From the NCBI GenBank assembly GCA_045636265.1, contig JAZTXD010000170.1, positions 31,800-95,799 on the forward strand: a stretch of 64,000 nt of DNA, given 5' to 3'. This DNA is from Flemingiibacterium sp045636265. GTDB taxonomy: Bacteria; Bacillota; Clostridia; Oscillospirales; CAG-272. Shown piece by piece: positions 41,502 to 50,498 of the stretch. Position 1 is the stretch's first letter. Each line of letters starts with the position of its first letter. Position numbers and translations under genes: made by a program. The notes under the pieces were generated by a model, which was given only the letters and a program-made list of their open reading frames with translations, was not told the origin of the DNA and did not search any database.

Positions 41502-41858
41502 GTGGCACTGCACGAAAAAGATCTTGAAATAGCGCTGCTGCTCGACTTCTACGGTGAGCTGCTGTCCGATAGCCGCAGACAGGCGGCGGAGCTTTACTAT
41601 AATGAAGACCTCTCGCTCGGTGAAGTTGCCGAGGAGCTGGGAATCACCAGACAGGGCGTGCGCGACAGCATCGAAAAAGCCAAAACACAGCTTGCAACAT
41701 ATGAGGAAAAGCTCGGACTCGCCGCAAAGTTCCGCGAAATTGAGAAGACTATGTCCGACATAGTCCCAAGACTCACGGTGCTCGCAGAATCGGCGGGTGA
41801 CGGTGCAAAGCAAGAGCTTGAAAAAATAATCGAAAAGGTAAAAACAGTTACTATATAA
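41502..41858 (+). CDS. ylxM: YlxM-type SRP-associated HTH protein
   Basis: A 118-residue sigma-70-region-4-like HTH protein (QAAELYYNEDLSLGEVAEEL then GITRQGVRDSIEKAK), which partners the signal recognition particle in Gram-positive bacteria and is encoded directly before ffh. The start is the GTG at 41502, six bases after GAGGTG; an in-frame GTG at 41493 overlaps that site. Ends 19 bp before ffh. Confidence 0.88.
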   Translation: MALHEKDLEIALLLDFYGELLSDSRRQAAELYYNEDLSLGEVAEELGITRQGVRDSIEKAKTQLATYEEKLGLAAKFREIEKTMSDIVPRLTVLAESAGDGAKQELEKIIEKVKTVTI

Positions 41859-41877
41859 CCTCTCACGGAGGATACTG

Positions 41878-43218
41878 ATGTTTCAGAATTTAGTCGATAA
41901 AATGTCGGCGGCTTTCAAAAAGTTCAAGGGCAAGGGAAAGCTTACCGAGGCAGACGTCAAGGAAGGAATGCGCGAAATAAAGCTCGCACTTCTTGAGGCG
42001 GACGTTAACTACAAGGTAGTAAAAGACTTTATAAAAACAGTAACAGAACGTGCGGTCGGTTCCGAGGTGCTTGAAAGCCTTGTTCCGGCACAGCAGATTG
42101 TTAAAATCGTAAACGAAGAGTTGTGCACCCTCATGGGCGGCACGCAGTCAAAGCTTCAGATCTCCTCGAAGCCGCCCACAGTTATTATGATGGTCGGTCT
42201 TCAGGGTGCCGGTAAAACCACACACGCCGGTAAGCTTGCCGGCATGTATAAAAAGCAGCACAAGCGTCCGCTTCTGGTTGCGTGCGACGTATACCGTCCC
42301 GCGGCTATAAAACAGCTTGAGGTTGTCGGCGCACAGCTTGAGATCCCCGTCTTTCAGATGGGCGACAAGGTGAGCCCTGTCGAAATTGCAAAAGCCGGTA
42401 TAGAGCATGCAAAAAAGTACGGACACGATATGGTGTTCATAGATACAGCGGGTCGACTTCACATTGACGAGGTGCTCATGAACGAGCTTCGTGACATCAA
42501 GGCGTCGGTTGAACCTGCTGAAATCCTGCTCGTTGTAGACGCAATGACCGGTCAGGATGCCGTAAACGTGGCGGAGTCGTTCAACGAACTTCTCGATGTC
42601 ACCGGCGTAATCCTCACCAAGATGGACGGCGATACACGAGGCGGTGCGGCACTTTCCGTACGTCACGTAACCGGAAAGCCGATAAAATTCGTCGGTATGG
42701 GCGAAAAGCTCGATCAGATCGAGCCGTTCTATCCCGATCGAATGGCGTCGCGCATACTCGGTATGGGAGATGTGCTCTCGCTTATCGAGAAGGCACAGCA
42801 GAACTTCGACGAAAAGCAAGCCAAAGAGCTTGAGCGCAAAATGCGCGAGAAAAGCTTCACACTTACGGACTTCCTCGAACAGTTCAAGCAGGTGCGCGGC
42901 ATGGGCTCAATGGAGCAGCTTATGGGTATGATACCCGGAGTTAATCAGAACGCTTTGAAGGATGTTAAGTTTGACGAGCGTCAGCTTGACAGAATAGAAG
43001 CGATAATACTTTCCATGACTCCCGAGGAGCGGGATAAGCCTGATATAATCAGTGCATCACGTAAGCGCAGAATTGCGGACGGCTCGGGCATGAAGGTTGA
43101 AGATGTCAACAGACTCTTAAAGCAGTACGATCAGATGAAGCAGATGATGAAAAAGTTCGCTTCGATGACCGGCGGCAAGAGATTTGGCAAAATGGGCAGA
43201 ATGAAATTCCCGTTCTAA
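41878..43218 (+). CDS. ffh: Signal recognition particle GTPase
   Basis: Ffh targets nascent membrane proteins to FtsY and the Sec translocon. The 446-residue protein has the N helical domain, GTPase motifs GLQGAGKTTHAGKLAG, DVYRPAAIKQL, DTAGRLHID and TKMDGDTRGG, and a methionine-rich M domain (MGSMEQLMGMIPG, MKQMMKKFASM) that binds 4.5S RNA and signal peptides. Full length. Operon position between ylxM and rpsP is usual for Bacillota. Confidence 0.97.
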   Translation: MFQNLVDKMSAAFKKFKGKGKLTEADVKEGMREIKLALLEADVNYKVVKDFIKTVTERAVGSEVLESLVPAQQIVKIVNEELCTLMGGTQSKLQISSKPPTVIMMVGLQGAGKTTHAGKLAGMYKKQHKRPLLVACDVYRPAAIKQLEVVGAQLEIPVFQMGDKVSPVEIAKAGIEHAKKYGHDMVFIDTAGRLHIDEVLMNELRDIKASVEPAEILLVVDAMTGQDAVNVAESFNELLDVTGVILTKMDGDTRGGAALSVRHVTGKPIKFVGMGEKLDQIEPFYPDRMASRILGMGDVLSLIEKAQQNFDEKQAKELERKMREKSFTLTDFLEQFKQVRGMGSMEQLMGMIPGVNQNALKDVKFDERQLDRIEAIILSMTPEERDKPDIISASRKRRIADGSGMKVEDVNRLLKQYDQMKQMMKKFASMTGGKRFGKMGRMKFPF

Positions 43219-43272
43219 CGGGTTTCAAATAAATAAAAAAACAACAAACATATTTTTTGGAGGAAATTTAAA

Positions 43273-43518
43273 ATGGCAGTTAAACTCAGACTTACAAGAA
43301 TCGGTGCTAAGAAGAACCCCTACTACCGTGTAGTAGTAGCTGACTCCCGTTACCCCAGAGACGGTCGCTTCATCGAAGTTATCGGTACCTACAATCCTAT
43401 GACCGAGCCGGCTGAAGTTAAGATCGACACCGAGAAGGCAAAGAAGTGGATCGCTAACGGTGCTCAGCCTACCGATACCGTTAAGGCTCTTCTCAAGAAG
43501 ACCGGCGCTATCGACTGA
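43273..43518 (+). CDS. rpsP: 30S ribosomal protein S16
   Basis: An 81-residue full-length S16 (AVKLRLTRIGAKKNPYYRVV, RFIEVIGTYNPM). GGAGGA precedes the ATG. Preferred-codon use is high, as expected for a ribosomal gene. It follows ffh and precedes khpA in the same operon. Confidence 0.97.
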   Translation: MAVKLRLTRIGAKKNPYYRVVVADSRYPRDGRFIEVIGTYNPMTEPAEVKIDTEKAKKWIANGAQPTDTVKALLKKTGAID

Positions 43519-43525
43519 TTTTGTC

Positions 43526-43762
43526 ATGGTAGAGCTTAAGGTTGTTCTTACCGATATCGCAAAGGCTATTGTTGACGAACCCGATAAGGTTTCGGTTATC
43601 GAAACCGTTGAGGGCGACGACGTGACGCTTGAGCTTCACGTAGCCGAGGATGATATGGGTAAGGTCATCGGCAGACACGGTAAGATTGCAAAATCCATAC
43701 GCCTTGTTATGAAGGCTGCCGCAAACACTGTTGGCAAGCGTGTCAGCGTTGACATAAGATAA
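43526..43762 (+). CDS. khpA: KH-domain RNA-binding protein KhpA
   Basis: A 78-residue single-KH protein with the GXXG loop in VIGRHGKIAKSIR. KhpA works with KhpB in RNA binding and cell-growth control in Bacillota. The ATG is seven bases after the rpsP stop, with no strong ribosome binding site, so translation is probably coupled to rpsP. A strong terminator follows immediately; the rimM-trmD-rplS genes often found next are absent here. Confidence 0.93.
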   Translation: MVELKVVLTDIAKAIVDEPDKVSVIETVEGDDVTLELHVAEDDMGKVIGRHGKIAKSIRLVMKAAANTVGKRVSVDIR

Positions 43763-43767
43763 AAGAA

Positions 43768-43793
43768 ATCCCAACACGTTTTCGTGTTGGGAT
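43768..43793. terminator. Terminator after khpA
   Basis: ATCCCAACACG-TTTT-CGTGTTGGGAT, then a T run; shared by the converging TPM-domain gene. Confidence 0.88.
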
Positions 43794-43803
43794 ACTTTTT
43801 TGT

Positions 43804-44673
43804 TTAAAATCTTCCGCCGCGTCCGCCGTGCGATCTGCCGGAGGAGGAGCGGTGGCTTGATGAGCCGGAACGGGAGGAACCGGAGGAGCTTGATGAGCTC
43901 TCGCGTCTTGTACGAACTGTATTACTGTAGAGATAGTGATCTCGCTGAACGCGGAGATTAAGGCTTCCGTTTACAACATAACTCGCCGCATTGACTGCGC
44001 TTCTTACAGTTTTCATACCGCTTACCATCGACAGTACAATGACAAGCGCGACTATGAATCCTATTATAAGCGATATGCCAATCTTTGTTGCTATATCCTC
44101 AAATGAACTTGACTCGGGCTCGTCATAGTAATCATACCATTCGTCCTCTTGTGTGACGTCGCCGTAATAGTCATCATCGGGCACGTAACCGGAATTTTTC
44201 GCATCCTCCACGTAAAACTCACACATCTGTGCGAACGTTAAAAACGCGGCGTAAAAATTCCCTCCCGACAGGTAATCGATGATTGATTCCTCTATTTGAT
44301 ATAGTGCATAATCGTCGAGATAGTACGCTCCGTAGCCGTGTGTGGTTATCCACCACTCACGCTGTCCCATGTCGATAAGCAGGAGCGCTCCGTCATTGTT
44401 TTCGCCATAGCCGTAACCGTTGTAATCGTAAAAATCGTCGGCGTATTCCATGGCGGATTTTCCGTCGGTTGAGTTTACGGTGACAACGGCAATTTCAAGC
44501 TCGAGCATTTGACTGAGCGCTTCAAATTGGTTTTCGAGAAGCGTTTCTTCGTCAAAGGAAAGCAGATTGGCGTTGTCAACAACAAGCGGAAGCGTGCGTT
44601 CTGCCGAGATGCCGGAGATGAACAGAGTGAGCACGCAGAATAACGATACAAAAACAGTAAATATTCTCTTCAT
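43804..44673 (-). CDS. ydjH: TPM-domain membrane protein, YdjH-like
   Basis: A 289-residue protein with a signal peptide (MKRIFTVFVSLFCVLTLF), an extracytoplasmic TPM domain (VVDNANLLSFDEETLLENQ, GALLLIDMGQREWWITTHG), one membrane helix near residues 190-215 and a C-terminal Ser/Gly/Arg tail ending HGGRGGRF. The ATG at 44673 is chosen over a GTG 12 bases earlier. Third gene of an operon matching Bacillus subtilis ydjI-ydjG-ydjH relatives; membrane-stress function is inferred from that homology. Confidence 0.8.
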   Translation of the reverse strand: MKRIFTVFVSLFCVLTLFISGISAERTLPLVVDNANLLSFDEETLLENQFEALSQMLELEIAVVTVNSTDGKSAMEYADDFYDYNGYGYGENNDGALLLIDMGQREWWITTHGYGAYYLDDYALYQIEESIIDYLSGGNFYAAFLTFAQMCEFYVEDAKNSGYVPDDDYYGDVTQEDEWYDYYDEPESSSFEDIATKIGISLIIGFIVALVIVLSMVSGMKTVRSAVNAASYVVNGSLNLRVQRDHYLYSNTVRTRRESSSSSSGSSRSGSSSHRSSSGRSHGGRGGRF

Positions 44674-44681
44674 ACCGCACC

Positions 44682-45767
44682 TCACATATTCTCAAGCAGC
44701 CACAGAAGTCCGTACGCTATTGCAGAGAACAGCGCCGTACCGCCGAGCAGATATTTTGCAAACAATCCCTTGTCAACGGGGAGATTGCCCACAAATTTGC
44801 CCGTCTGTGCGTTCATGGCGAAGGTGTATTTCTGATTGTTCCATGTGGTGTTGAGAATCCACACGGGGTAGAGAACATATTTTGCGTGTCCGTTGTCAAT
44901 GCGTACCGCACTTTGCTCGGTTGTTACGGACGAATAGCCGATAACGGTCTGGCGCAGGGCTTCCTCTGCGCTTTTTTTGATTCGCGCGGCTGCCCGTGGG
45001 CGACTGTTTTCCTGGGAAACGTCATACCTGTCCGCGAGATATCCCGAGAGATACGCCGTTTGGAAGTCAACAGCCTCGCTTATGTCAAACGGTTCGATCG
45101 ACTCCATAAGGTCGTCCGCCATTTTGCTTGATCCGTCCACGGGGACATGCACAAAGGAAAGCGTTCCCGCTCTGGTTACGGAATAGTATTTGGTTTCCAC
45201 GCAGTTGTGTGTCGGCGTGGTGTATGAGCGTACACGTGTGGCCCTGTAGCGCACGTCCGCATCCGCCGTGGCATCAAAAAGCCAGAAGGGGACGTACACG
45301 CCCTTTATTTCGTCGATGTGATTCTGATCCTTGAAAAGCTTCGGAAGCAGTCGCTTACCCTTGAGGTGATTGTTCAGTGCCTCTTTGGCGGCATTCTTGT
45401 CGAACTTGAACGGGATCACAAGATCGGGGCGCAGATCGTCCGCGAGCTGTCCCTTAAAAATGACAGGATTGTCGCAGTACGGGCAGTGGGTTGCCGACGT
45501 GGTGTCGTCGCATACGATCTCGCCGCCGCAGGAATTGCACACGTATACACGGAGATTGTCCGCCTCTCCGTCCTGCCACTCGCTCTGCGTCGGTTCGTCC
45601 CACTTTTCGCTGTCCTGACCGACACTGTTGAGGTCATCGTCATACGCGCGGAGCACTTCGGGCTCAAACTCCGTGTCACAGTATGGGCATTTCGGCTTTT
45701 GCACCGTGACATCGAACTCAATAGCTCCGCCGCAGTTAGGACATTTGTATTGGAAATTATCAGCCAT
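44682..45767 (-). CDS. ydjG: Zinc-ribbon membrane protein, YdjG-like
   Basis: A 361-residue protein with two zinc ribbons (CPNCGG with CPYCDTE; CNSCGG with CPYCDNP) in the first 110 residues, a beta-rich middle, and a C-terminal membrane helix (LLGGTALFSAIAYGLLWLL). Its ATG overlaps the ydjI-like stop codon (TGATG), and the ydjH-like gene follows after 8 bp. It resembles YdjG of the Bacillus pspA-associated cluster, whose exact task is not settled. Confidence 0.8.
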   Translation of the reverse strand: MADNFQYKCPNCGGAIEFDVTVQKPKCPYCDTEFEPEVLRAYDDDLNSVGQDSEKWDEPTQSEWQDGEADNLRVYVCNSCGGEIVCDDTTSATHCPYCDNPVIFKGQLADDLRPDLVIPFKFDKNAAKEALNNHLKGKRLLPKLFKDQNHIDEIKGVYVPFWLFDATADADVRYRATRVRSYTTPTHNCVETKYYSVTRAGTLSFVHVPVDGSSKMADDLMESIEPFDISEAVDFQTAYLSGYLADRYDVSQENSRPRAAARIKKSAEEALRQTVIGYSSVTTEQSAVRIDNGHAKYVLYPVWILNTTWNNQKYTFAMNAQTGKFVGNLPVDKGLFAKYLLGGTALFSAIAYGLLWLLENM

Positions 45768-47053
45768 CAGTTTGCATCGTTTCCGTCAAATCTGTCGCCG
45801 CATTCGGGGCAGAATTTCGGAGGTGCGGAACCCTCTGCCGGAGTCCAGCCGCACTTGTCGCACTTGAATCCGGAGGACTTTTTCGCTCCGCATTCGGGGC
45901 AGAATTTGCCGGTATTCACGGAGCCGCAAGCGCACTTCCAGCCGTCAGCCGCCGGCTTCTTCGCTCCGCACTCTGTGCAGAAGTTGCCGCTTACTGCAGC
46001 ACCGCAAGCGCATTTCCATGTGTTTGCCGCAGGTGCGTTTTGTGCCTGCTGCTGGCCCATCTGGAAGAACTGGCTCGCATTTGCACCACCCTGATTCATA
46101 GCCATTCCCATGCCCATGAAGCCCTGCATAGCGCCGCCTTCGTTTGCTGCTGCCGCACGCATAGCGTCAGCCTGAGCGCCGACAAGTGTTGCACCTGCCA
46201 TGGTGGGATCCTTGTACATAGCGGTCTTCTGTGCGGTCTTGAGCATTTCCTGATCTTCTTCGGTGAGTGTGGGGGGATTGATCGCTACCTTAACGTCACC
46301 GATACCGCGCTCGCCCCATTCGGTTGCAAGCTCATCGTTGAGATACTTTTCAAGCTCGTTTGTGTGAGCCGGGATCTGGTTCGGGCGAAGCTCAAGCATG
46401 GAAAGCTTTGCGAGTGCCGGACCGAGTGCGCTTACAAACTCGGTCTTCATTGTGTCGCGGAGAGTTTCCTTGTTGTAGGAATGTGTTACGTTGCCGCCGA
46501 TGTGAGTGTAGAACTTAAGCGGGTCGGTAAGACGGAATGTGTAGATACCGTTGCAGCGAAGCGAAACGTCAACGTCAAAGTTGATGCGCGAATCCACAAC
46601 TCTGAAGGAAATGGGATTCTGTGTGCCGAACTTGTTGTCAAGGATCTCCTTGGTGTTGAAGTAGTAAACTCTCTGATCCTTACCGGTGTCCCCGCCGTAG
46701 GTGAAGCGCTTACCGATAAGCTTGAAGGTGTTGAGAAGTGCTTCTCCGAAGCTTCCTGCGAAGATTGAGGGCTCTGTGGATGAATCGTATGTAAATTCAC
46801 CGGGCTCCGCGCAAACCTCGACAACCTTGCCCTGTTCAACGATGATCATGCACTGACCGTCGGCAACGGCGATTCCCGAGCCGTTTGAAATTATGTTGTC
46901 GGATGCCTTTGTGTTGGATGAACGGTTTCCGATTACCTTCTGACCTTTGATCATAAGGATGTCGTTCGGAATGGATTCGCAGTAGAAAAATTCCTTCCAC
47001 TGATCTGCGAGTGTGCCTCCGAGGGAACCGAGTCCTGCCTTAATAAGTCCCAT
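45767..47053 (-). CDS. ydjI: SPFH-domain protein with C-terminal zinc ribbons, YdjI-like
   Basis: A 428-residue protein with an SPFH/flotillin-like domain (YFNTKEILDNKFGTQNPISF, LRCNGIYTFRLTDPLKFYT) followed by a Gln/Met/Ala-rich linker and three zinc ribbons (CACGAAVSGNFCTECG; CACGSVNTGKFCPECG; CDKCGW with CPECGD). YdjI of Bacillus localises with a PspA-type stress protein at the membrane. First gene of the ydjIGH-like operon. No pspA homologue is in this window. Confidence 0.83.
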   Translation of the reverse strand: MGLIKAGLGSLGGTLADQWKEFFYCESIPNDILMIKGQKVIGNRSSNTKASDNIISNGSGIAVADGQCMIIVEQGKVVEVCAEPGEFTYDSSTEPSIFAGSFGEALLNTFKLIGKRFTYGGDTGKDQRVYYFNTKEILDNKFGTQNPISFRVVDSRINFDVDVSLRCNGIYTFRLTDPLKFYTHIGGNVTHSYNKETLRDTMKTEFVSALGPALAKLSMLELRPNQIPAHTNELEKYLNDELATEWGERGIGDVKVAINPPTLTEEDQEMLKTAQKTAMYKDPTMAGATLVGAQADAMRAAAANEGGAMQGFMGMGMAMNQGGANASQFFQMGQQQAQNAPAANTWKCACGAAVSGNFCTECGAKKPAADGWKCACGSVNTGKFCPECGAKKSSGFKCDKCGWTPAEGSAPPKFCPECGDRFDGNDAN

Positions 47054-47293
47054 AGTAAATGCCTCCGTTTTATTATGTGTCTAAAGTAAAGTCACGCGGT
47101 TATGTGACCTTCTGTATTTATTATACCACATCATATTTGCAACTGCAACAATATATTTATTAATTTTGTGATTTTTCTTTGTCATTTAGCAGAAAATTAA
47201 TAAAAAATTCCAAATGTATTGCCAATAAAGTTCTGCGGTGATATAATGGTTATTGTGGATTTTATTTTTAGTGCGCTTTGGGAGATGTTTATC

Positions 47294-48241
47294 ATGATAA
47301 CTTTGATTGAACAGGTTGCTGTTCTGTATATTTTCATAGCGATCGGCTATATACTGTCTAAATTCAAAAAAATAAATCACAATCACGGCGAGCTGCTCTC
47401 ACGTCTTGTGGTTTATGTCCTTTTGCCGTGCAGCTGCCTTTATTCGTTTGCCACCAATTTCAATGTGGCGTACATAACCGAAAAATATCCGCTTCTTATT
47501 GCATCCTCGCTGCTTATGGTAGTCGGCGGAGCGGTAATGCACTATGTGGCAAAGCTTTTTTCAAAAGAAAAATATGAACGCTCCATTTACGAATATTCGC
47601 TTACAATGACAACCTACGCGAGCACAGGATTCCCGCTTATTCTCGGCGTGTTCGGCGATGCGGCACTCACCGATGCGATGATTTTCTTCCTCCCCGTATC
47701 AATTTACACCTATACTTACGGCTACAGTATACTCACAAAACGCCCGATATCGCTCAAAAAGCTGACTAATCCCATTCTTGTTTCAATGATAGTCGGTATG
47801 ATAGCCGGTCTTGTTCTGCCGTATATTAACCTTCCGGCAGAGGGAACAGCACTCAGAATCCCGGTGAGTGTGATAAGCTCGGTTGTCACCGGAGGAAAGG
47901 CTTGTCTTTCTCCGATTTGTATGTTTATTGTCGGAATAGCTATTTCGGAGTTTAAAATAAGCTCTCTCATCAACGACAAACGCTCATACATTGTCACCGC
48001 GCTCCGCCTTCTCATAATTCCGATAGCGATCGGAGGAGCACTCTGGCTTGTCGGCATACGCGGCTCTGTGCTTACAAATGTGCTTTTGTACACAGCCATG
48101 CCGTGCGGAATGAATACCGTCGTTTTCCCGAGACTTATCGGCGAAAAATGCGATATTGGCGCTTCTCTCGCGCTTCTTTCAAACTTGTTTGCGTGTGTGA
48201 CGATACCCGTGGTGCTTATGATTTTCGGTATTGTCGTGTAA
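47294..48241 (+). CDS. AEC-family transporter 1
   Basis: A 315-residue membrane protein of the auxin-efflux-carrier family, about ten helices in two halves of five. It starts IEQVAVLYIFIAIGYIL and ends with CGMNTVVFPRLIGEKCDIGA, the typical AEC C-terminal motif. The ATG at 47294 has GGGAG nine bases upstream; upstream in-frame starts lack a site. It is a paralogue of the next gene, 45 bp downstream. Substrates in bacteria include dicarboxylates and other organic acids; unknown here. Confidence 0.85.
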   Translation: MITLIEQVAVLYIFIAIGYILSKFKKINHNHGELLSRLVVYVLLPCSCLYSFATNFNVAYITEKYPLLIASSLLMVVGGAVMHYVAKLFSKEKYERSIYEYSLTMTTYASTGFPLILGVFGDAALTDAMIFFLPVSIYTYTYGYSILTKRPISLKKLTNPILVSMIVGMIAGLVLPYINLPAEGTALRIPVSVISSVVTGGKACLSPICMFIVGIAISEFKISSLINDKRSYIVTALRLLIIPIAIGGALWLVGIRGSVLTNVLLYTAMPCGMNTVVFPRLIGEKCDIGASLALLSNLFACVTIPVVLMIFGIVV

Positions 48242-48286
48242 TCGGTTGCTTTGTATTACAGAACTATAAAAAGGAGTTGATATGCG

Positions 48287-49195
48287 GTGGTAGCCGTATT
48301 TGAGCAGGTGCTCATACTGTTTAGCTTTATCGCAATCGGATATGTTCTGAGCAAGCTCGGAATAGTTAAGCCGGAGCACGGAAAAATCTTGTCGGGAATA
48401 CTTGTTTTTGTAATAAGTCCGTGCAATGCGTTTTCCACTTTTTCAAAGAATTTTACGCCGTCGTATATCAAAACGAACTATGCCATACTGCTGGCGGCGG
48501 TGATCACAATAGCGTCACTCGCGATCGTGGCATATTTCGCTTCGAAGCTGTTCACCAAACACAAGTATGAGCGCACAATATACGAATATTCCTTTGTGAT
48601 GGCAAACTACGGTTACTTCGGATACGTGCTTGCCGAGGGACTTTTCGGCGAGGTTGGTAAACTTAACCTTATGGTATTCTCAATCCCGGCGCTTATCTTT
48701 ACTTACACATATAGCTTTGCAAGACTCACCAAACGCGATATTTCCTTTAAGGGACTTATAAATGCTAACATCATCGGAATCATAGCCGGTATGATTATCG
48801 GTATTTTCGGCATACCGGTGCCGTCCGTTATTGCAACGGTGTCGAACAATGCGAGTGCATGTATGGGACCGGTTGCAATGCTGCTTGCCGGAATCGTTAT
48901 CTCACAGTTTAACATAAAGCGGCTTTTAGTAAGCTTGCCTGCTTACGTTATGGTGGCGCTGCGTCTTCTCGGTATACCGATTATTGTGGGAACAATACTG
49001 AAGCTTCTTGGCGTGAGCGATACCGTAAACACATCCGTTATGCTTTTCGTTTCAATGCCGTGCGGACTTAACACTATCGTGTTCCCGCGTATGGTTGACG
49101 AAAACTGCGAGATCGGAGCATCCCTTGCGCTTTTGTCTAGCGTGTTTGCGTGTGTCACCATCCCCGTAGTGCTTACACTTTTCGGGGTTGCATAA
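48287..49195 (+). CDS. AEC-family transporter 2
   Basis: A 302-residue paralogue of the preceding gene with the same layout (FEQVLILFSFIAIGYVLSKL, CGLNTIVFPRMVDENCEIGA). It starts at GTG, with AAGGAG ten bases upstream. The tandem pair shares its helix plan and C-terminal motif but differs widely elsewhere, so the duplication is old. Two different substrates or a paired function are possible. Ends at a strong terminator. Confidence 0.85.
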   Translation: MVAVFEQVLILFSFIAIGYVLSKLGIVKPEHGKILSGILVFVISPCNAFSTFSKNFTPSYIKTNYAILLAAVITIASLAIVAYFASKLFTKHKYERTIYEYSFVMANYGYFGYVLAEGLFGEVGKLNLMVFSIPALIFTYTYSFARLTKRDISFKGLINANIIGIIAGMIIGIFGIPVPSVIATVSNNASACMGPVAMLLAGIVISQFNIKRLLVSLPAYVMVALRLLGIPIIVGTILKLLGVSDTVNTSVMLFVSMPCGLNTIVFPRMVDENCEIGASLALLSSVFACVTIPVVLTLFGVA

Positions 49196-49207
49196 ATGAA
49201 ATATAAG

Positions 49208-49248
49208 CCCCGGCACAGGGAATGATCTTCCCCGATGCCGGGGTTTTT
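49208..49248 (+). terminator. Terminator of the AEC transporter pair
   Basis: CCCCGGCA (49208-49215) pairs with TGCCGGGG (49236-49243), followed by five T residues. Confidence 0.85.
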
Positions 49249-49291
49249 GATTTTTTGTGCATATTTAAGGAAGAAAATTTACAGTTTTGTA

Positions 49292-49320
49292 TTTACATAC
49301 CGCTCAATGTGTGGTATAAT
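49292..49320 (+). promoter_or_regulatory. Promoter of the yybS-gdpP-rplI-dnaB cluster
   Basis: TTTACA (49292-49297), 17-bp spacer, TATAAT (49315-49320), 55 bp before the start codon. Confidence 0.75.
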
Positions 49321-49374
49321 AATATAATAGAATTATTATGGAGTATTGTCGCCACTTGGCAGGGAGGTGAGCTT

Positions 49375-50493
49375 ATGGACGAAAACAGCATACATGTTGA
49401 AGGACCCGAAAACATGCCGGAAAAGAAAAAACTTACCGTGGGTACAAAGATAATATTCTTCTTTGCAATCCCCGTTCTTTCAATCCTTTATTCTTTCGGA
49501 GTGCTGGGAGTTCTCGGCTTGCCGGTTATGCTTATGGCTGTTGCCATGAACGTGCTTCTGGGGCTTGAGCTTGAAAAGTCCGCGCCGAAGCTCATACTTT
49601 TGCTGCTTATTAATCTTATTCCGTTTGCCGCTGTGTACGCATATTCAATGTCGGTTGCGGCTGCGGTGAATTCGCTGTATATATTGGCGTTTTCGTTTCC
49701 CATATGGCTTACCGTTTGCATGGGATTGGGCCGCTCGGTATCGATCGTGGCTTCGGCGGTGCCTGCCGCACTGCTGTGGATTTTGAGCTTTGCGCTTGCT
49801 GTGATAAGCGAAAAAGGCGCTCTTGATATAACAACCGTTACAGAGGTGCTTGACACGGTATTTGCTCCGATGAAGGAAGCCATTGCCGGGATGACTTACG
49901 AAGAAAACGGCGTGGAAAAGCCGATCTTCGCAAGCTCGGATGTGAGCATGATGATGTATTACATCAAAGCAACGATTATCGGAAGCGTAACGGCAACAAT
50001 GCTTATGGGTGCATATTTCTCCACGCTTGCAGTGCGTATCCTCGCTTCAATTTTCGGTGTGGGATGGCGCCTTCCCAGCAGTGTACGCGTTACATTAATG
50101 GGGACAATGACCGACGAAGGTCCCAAGATCAGCGTCTCTCAGGAGCCGGTAATTTGGAGGATAGATATTGACGGCGTGAGCATTGCCGTTTATATAGTCA
50201 CATATCTTACGGCGATTTTTGGCGGGATTAACGGCGGCATGTTCTATACAGTTGCCATGAATATATTTATAATACTTTCTCCGGGATTTATATACTGTGC
50301 TTTACGCAGTATTATCCTCGGAATCAGAAAAAAATCCCCAGACAGATTCAGAATTTTCCCGCTTATACTCGCAGCTGTGATTTTGTTTGTAAATCCGACA
50401 TTCATTGTATTTATCCTTTGCGCTATCGGCATCAGCGCTGCTATCAAAGATAACATGGCGCGCCGCGAGGGCATGAAAAAGAGAAAGGAATGA
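49375..50493 (+). CDS. yybS: DUF2232/YybS-family membrane protein
   Basis: A 372-residue membrane protein with about eight helices, beginning MDENSIHVEGPENMP; GGGAGGTGAG lies upstream of the ATG at 49375. Position directly before gdpP is diagnostic of YybS, a family of unknown function conserved with gdpP-rplI-dnaB in Bacillota. The frame before 49375 is not translated. Confidence 0.8.
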   Translation: MDENSIHVEGPENMPEKKKLTVGTKIIFFFAIPVLSILYSFGVLGVLGLPVMLMAVAMNVLLGLELEKSAPKLILLLLINLIPFAAVYAYSMSVAAAVNSLYILAFSFPIWLTVCMGLGRSVSIVASAVPAALLWILSFALAVISEKGALDITTVTEVLDTVFAPMKEAIAGMTYEENGVEKPIFASSDVSMMMYYIKATIIGSVTATMLMGAYFSTLAVRILASIFGVGWRLPSSVRVTLMGTMTDEGPKISVSQEPVIWRIDIDGVSIAVYIVTYLTAIFGGINGGMFYTVAMNIFIILSPGFIYCALRSIILGIRKKSPDRFRIFPLILAAVILFVNPTFIVFILCAIGISAAIKDNMARREGMKKRKE

Positions 50494-50498
50494 CGCAG

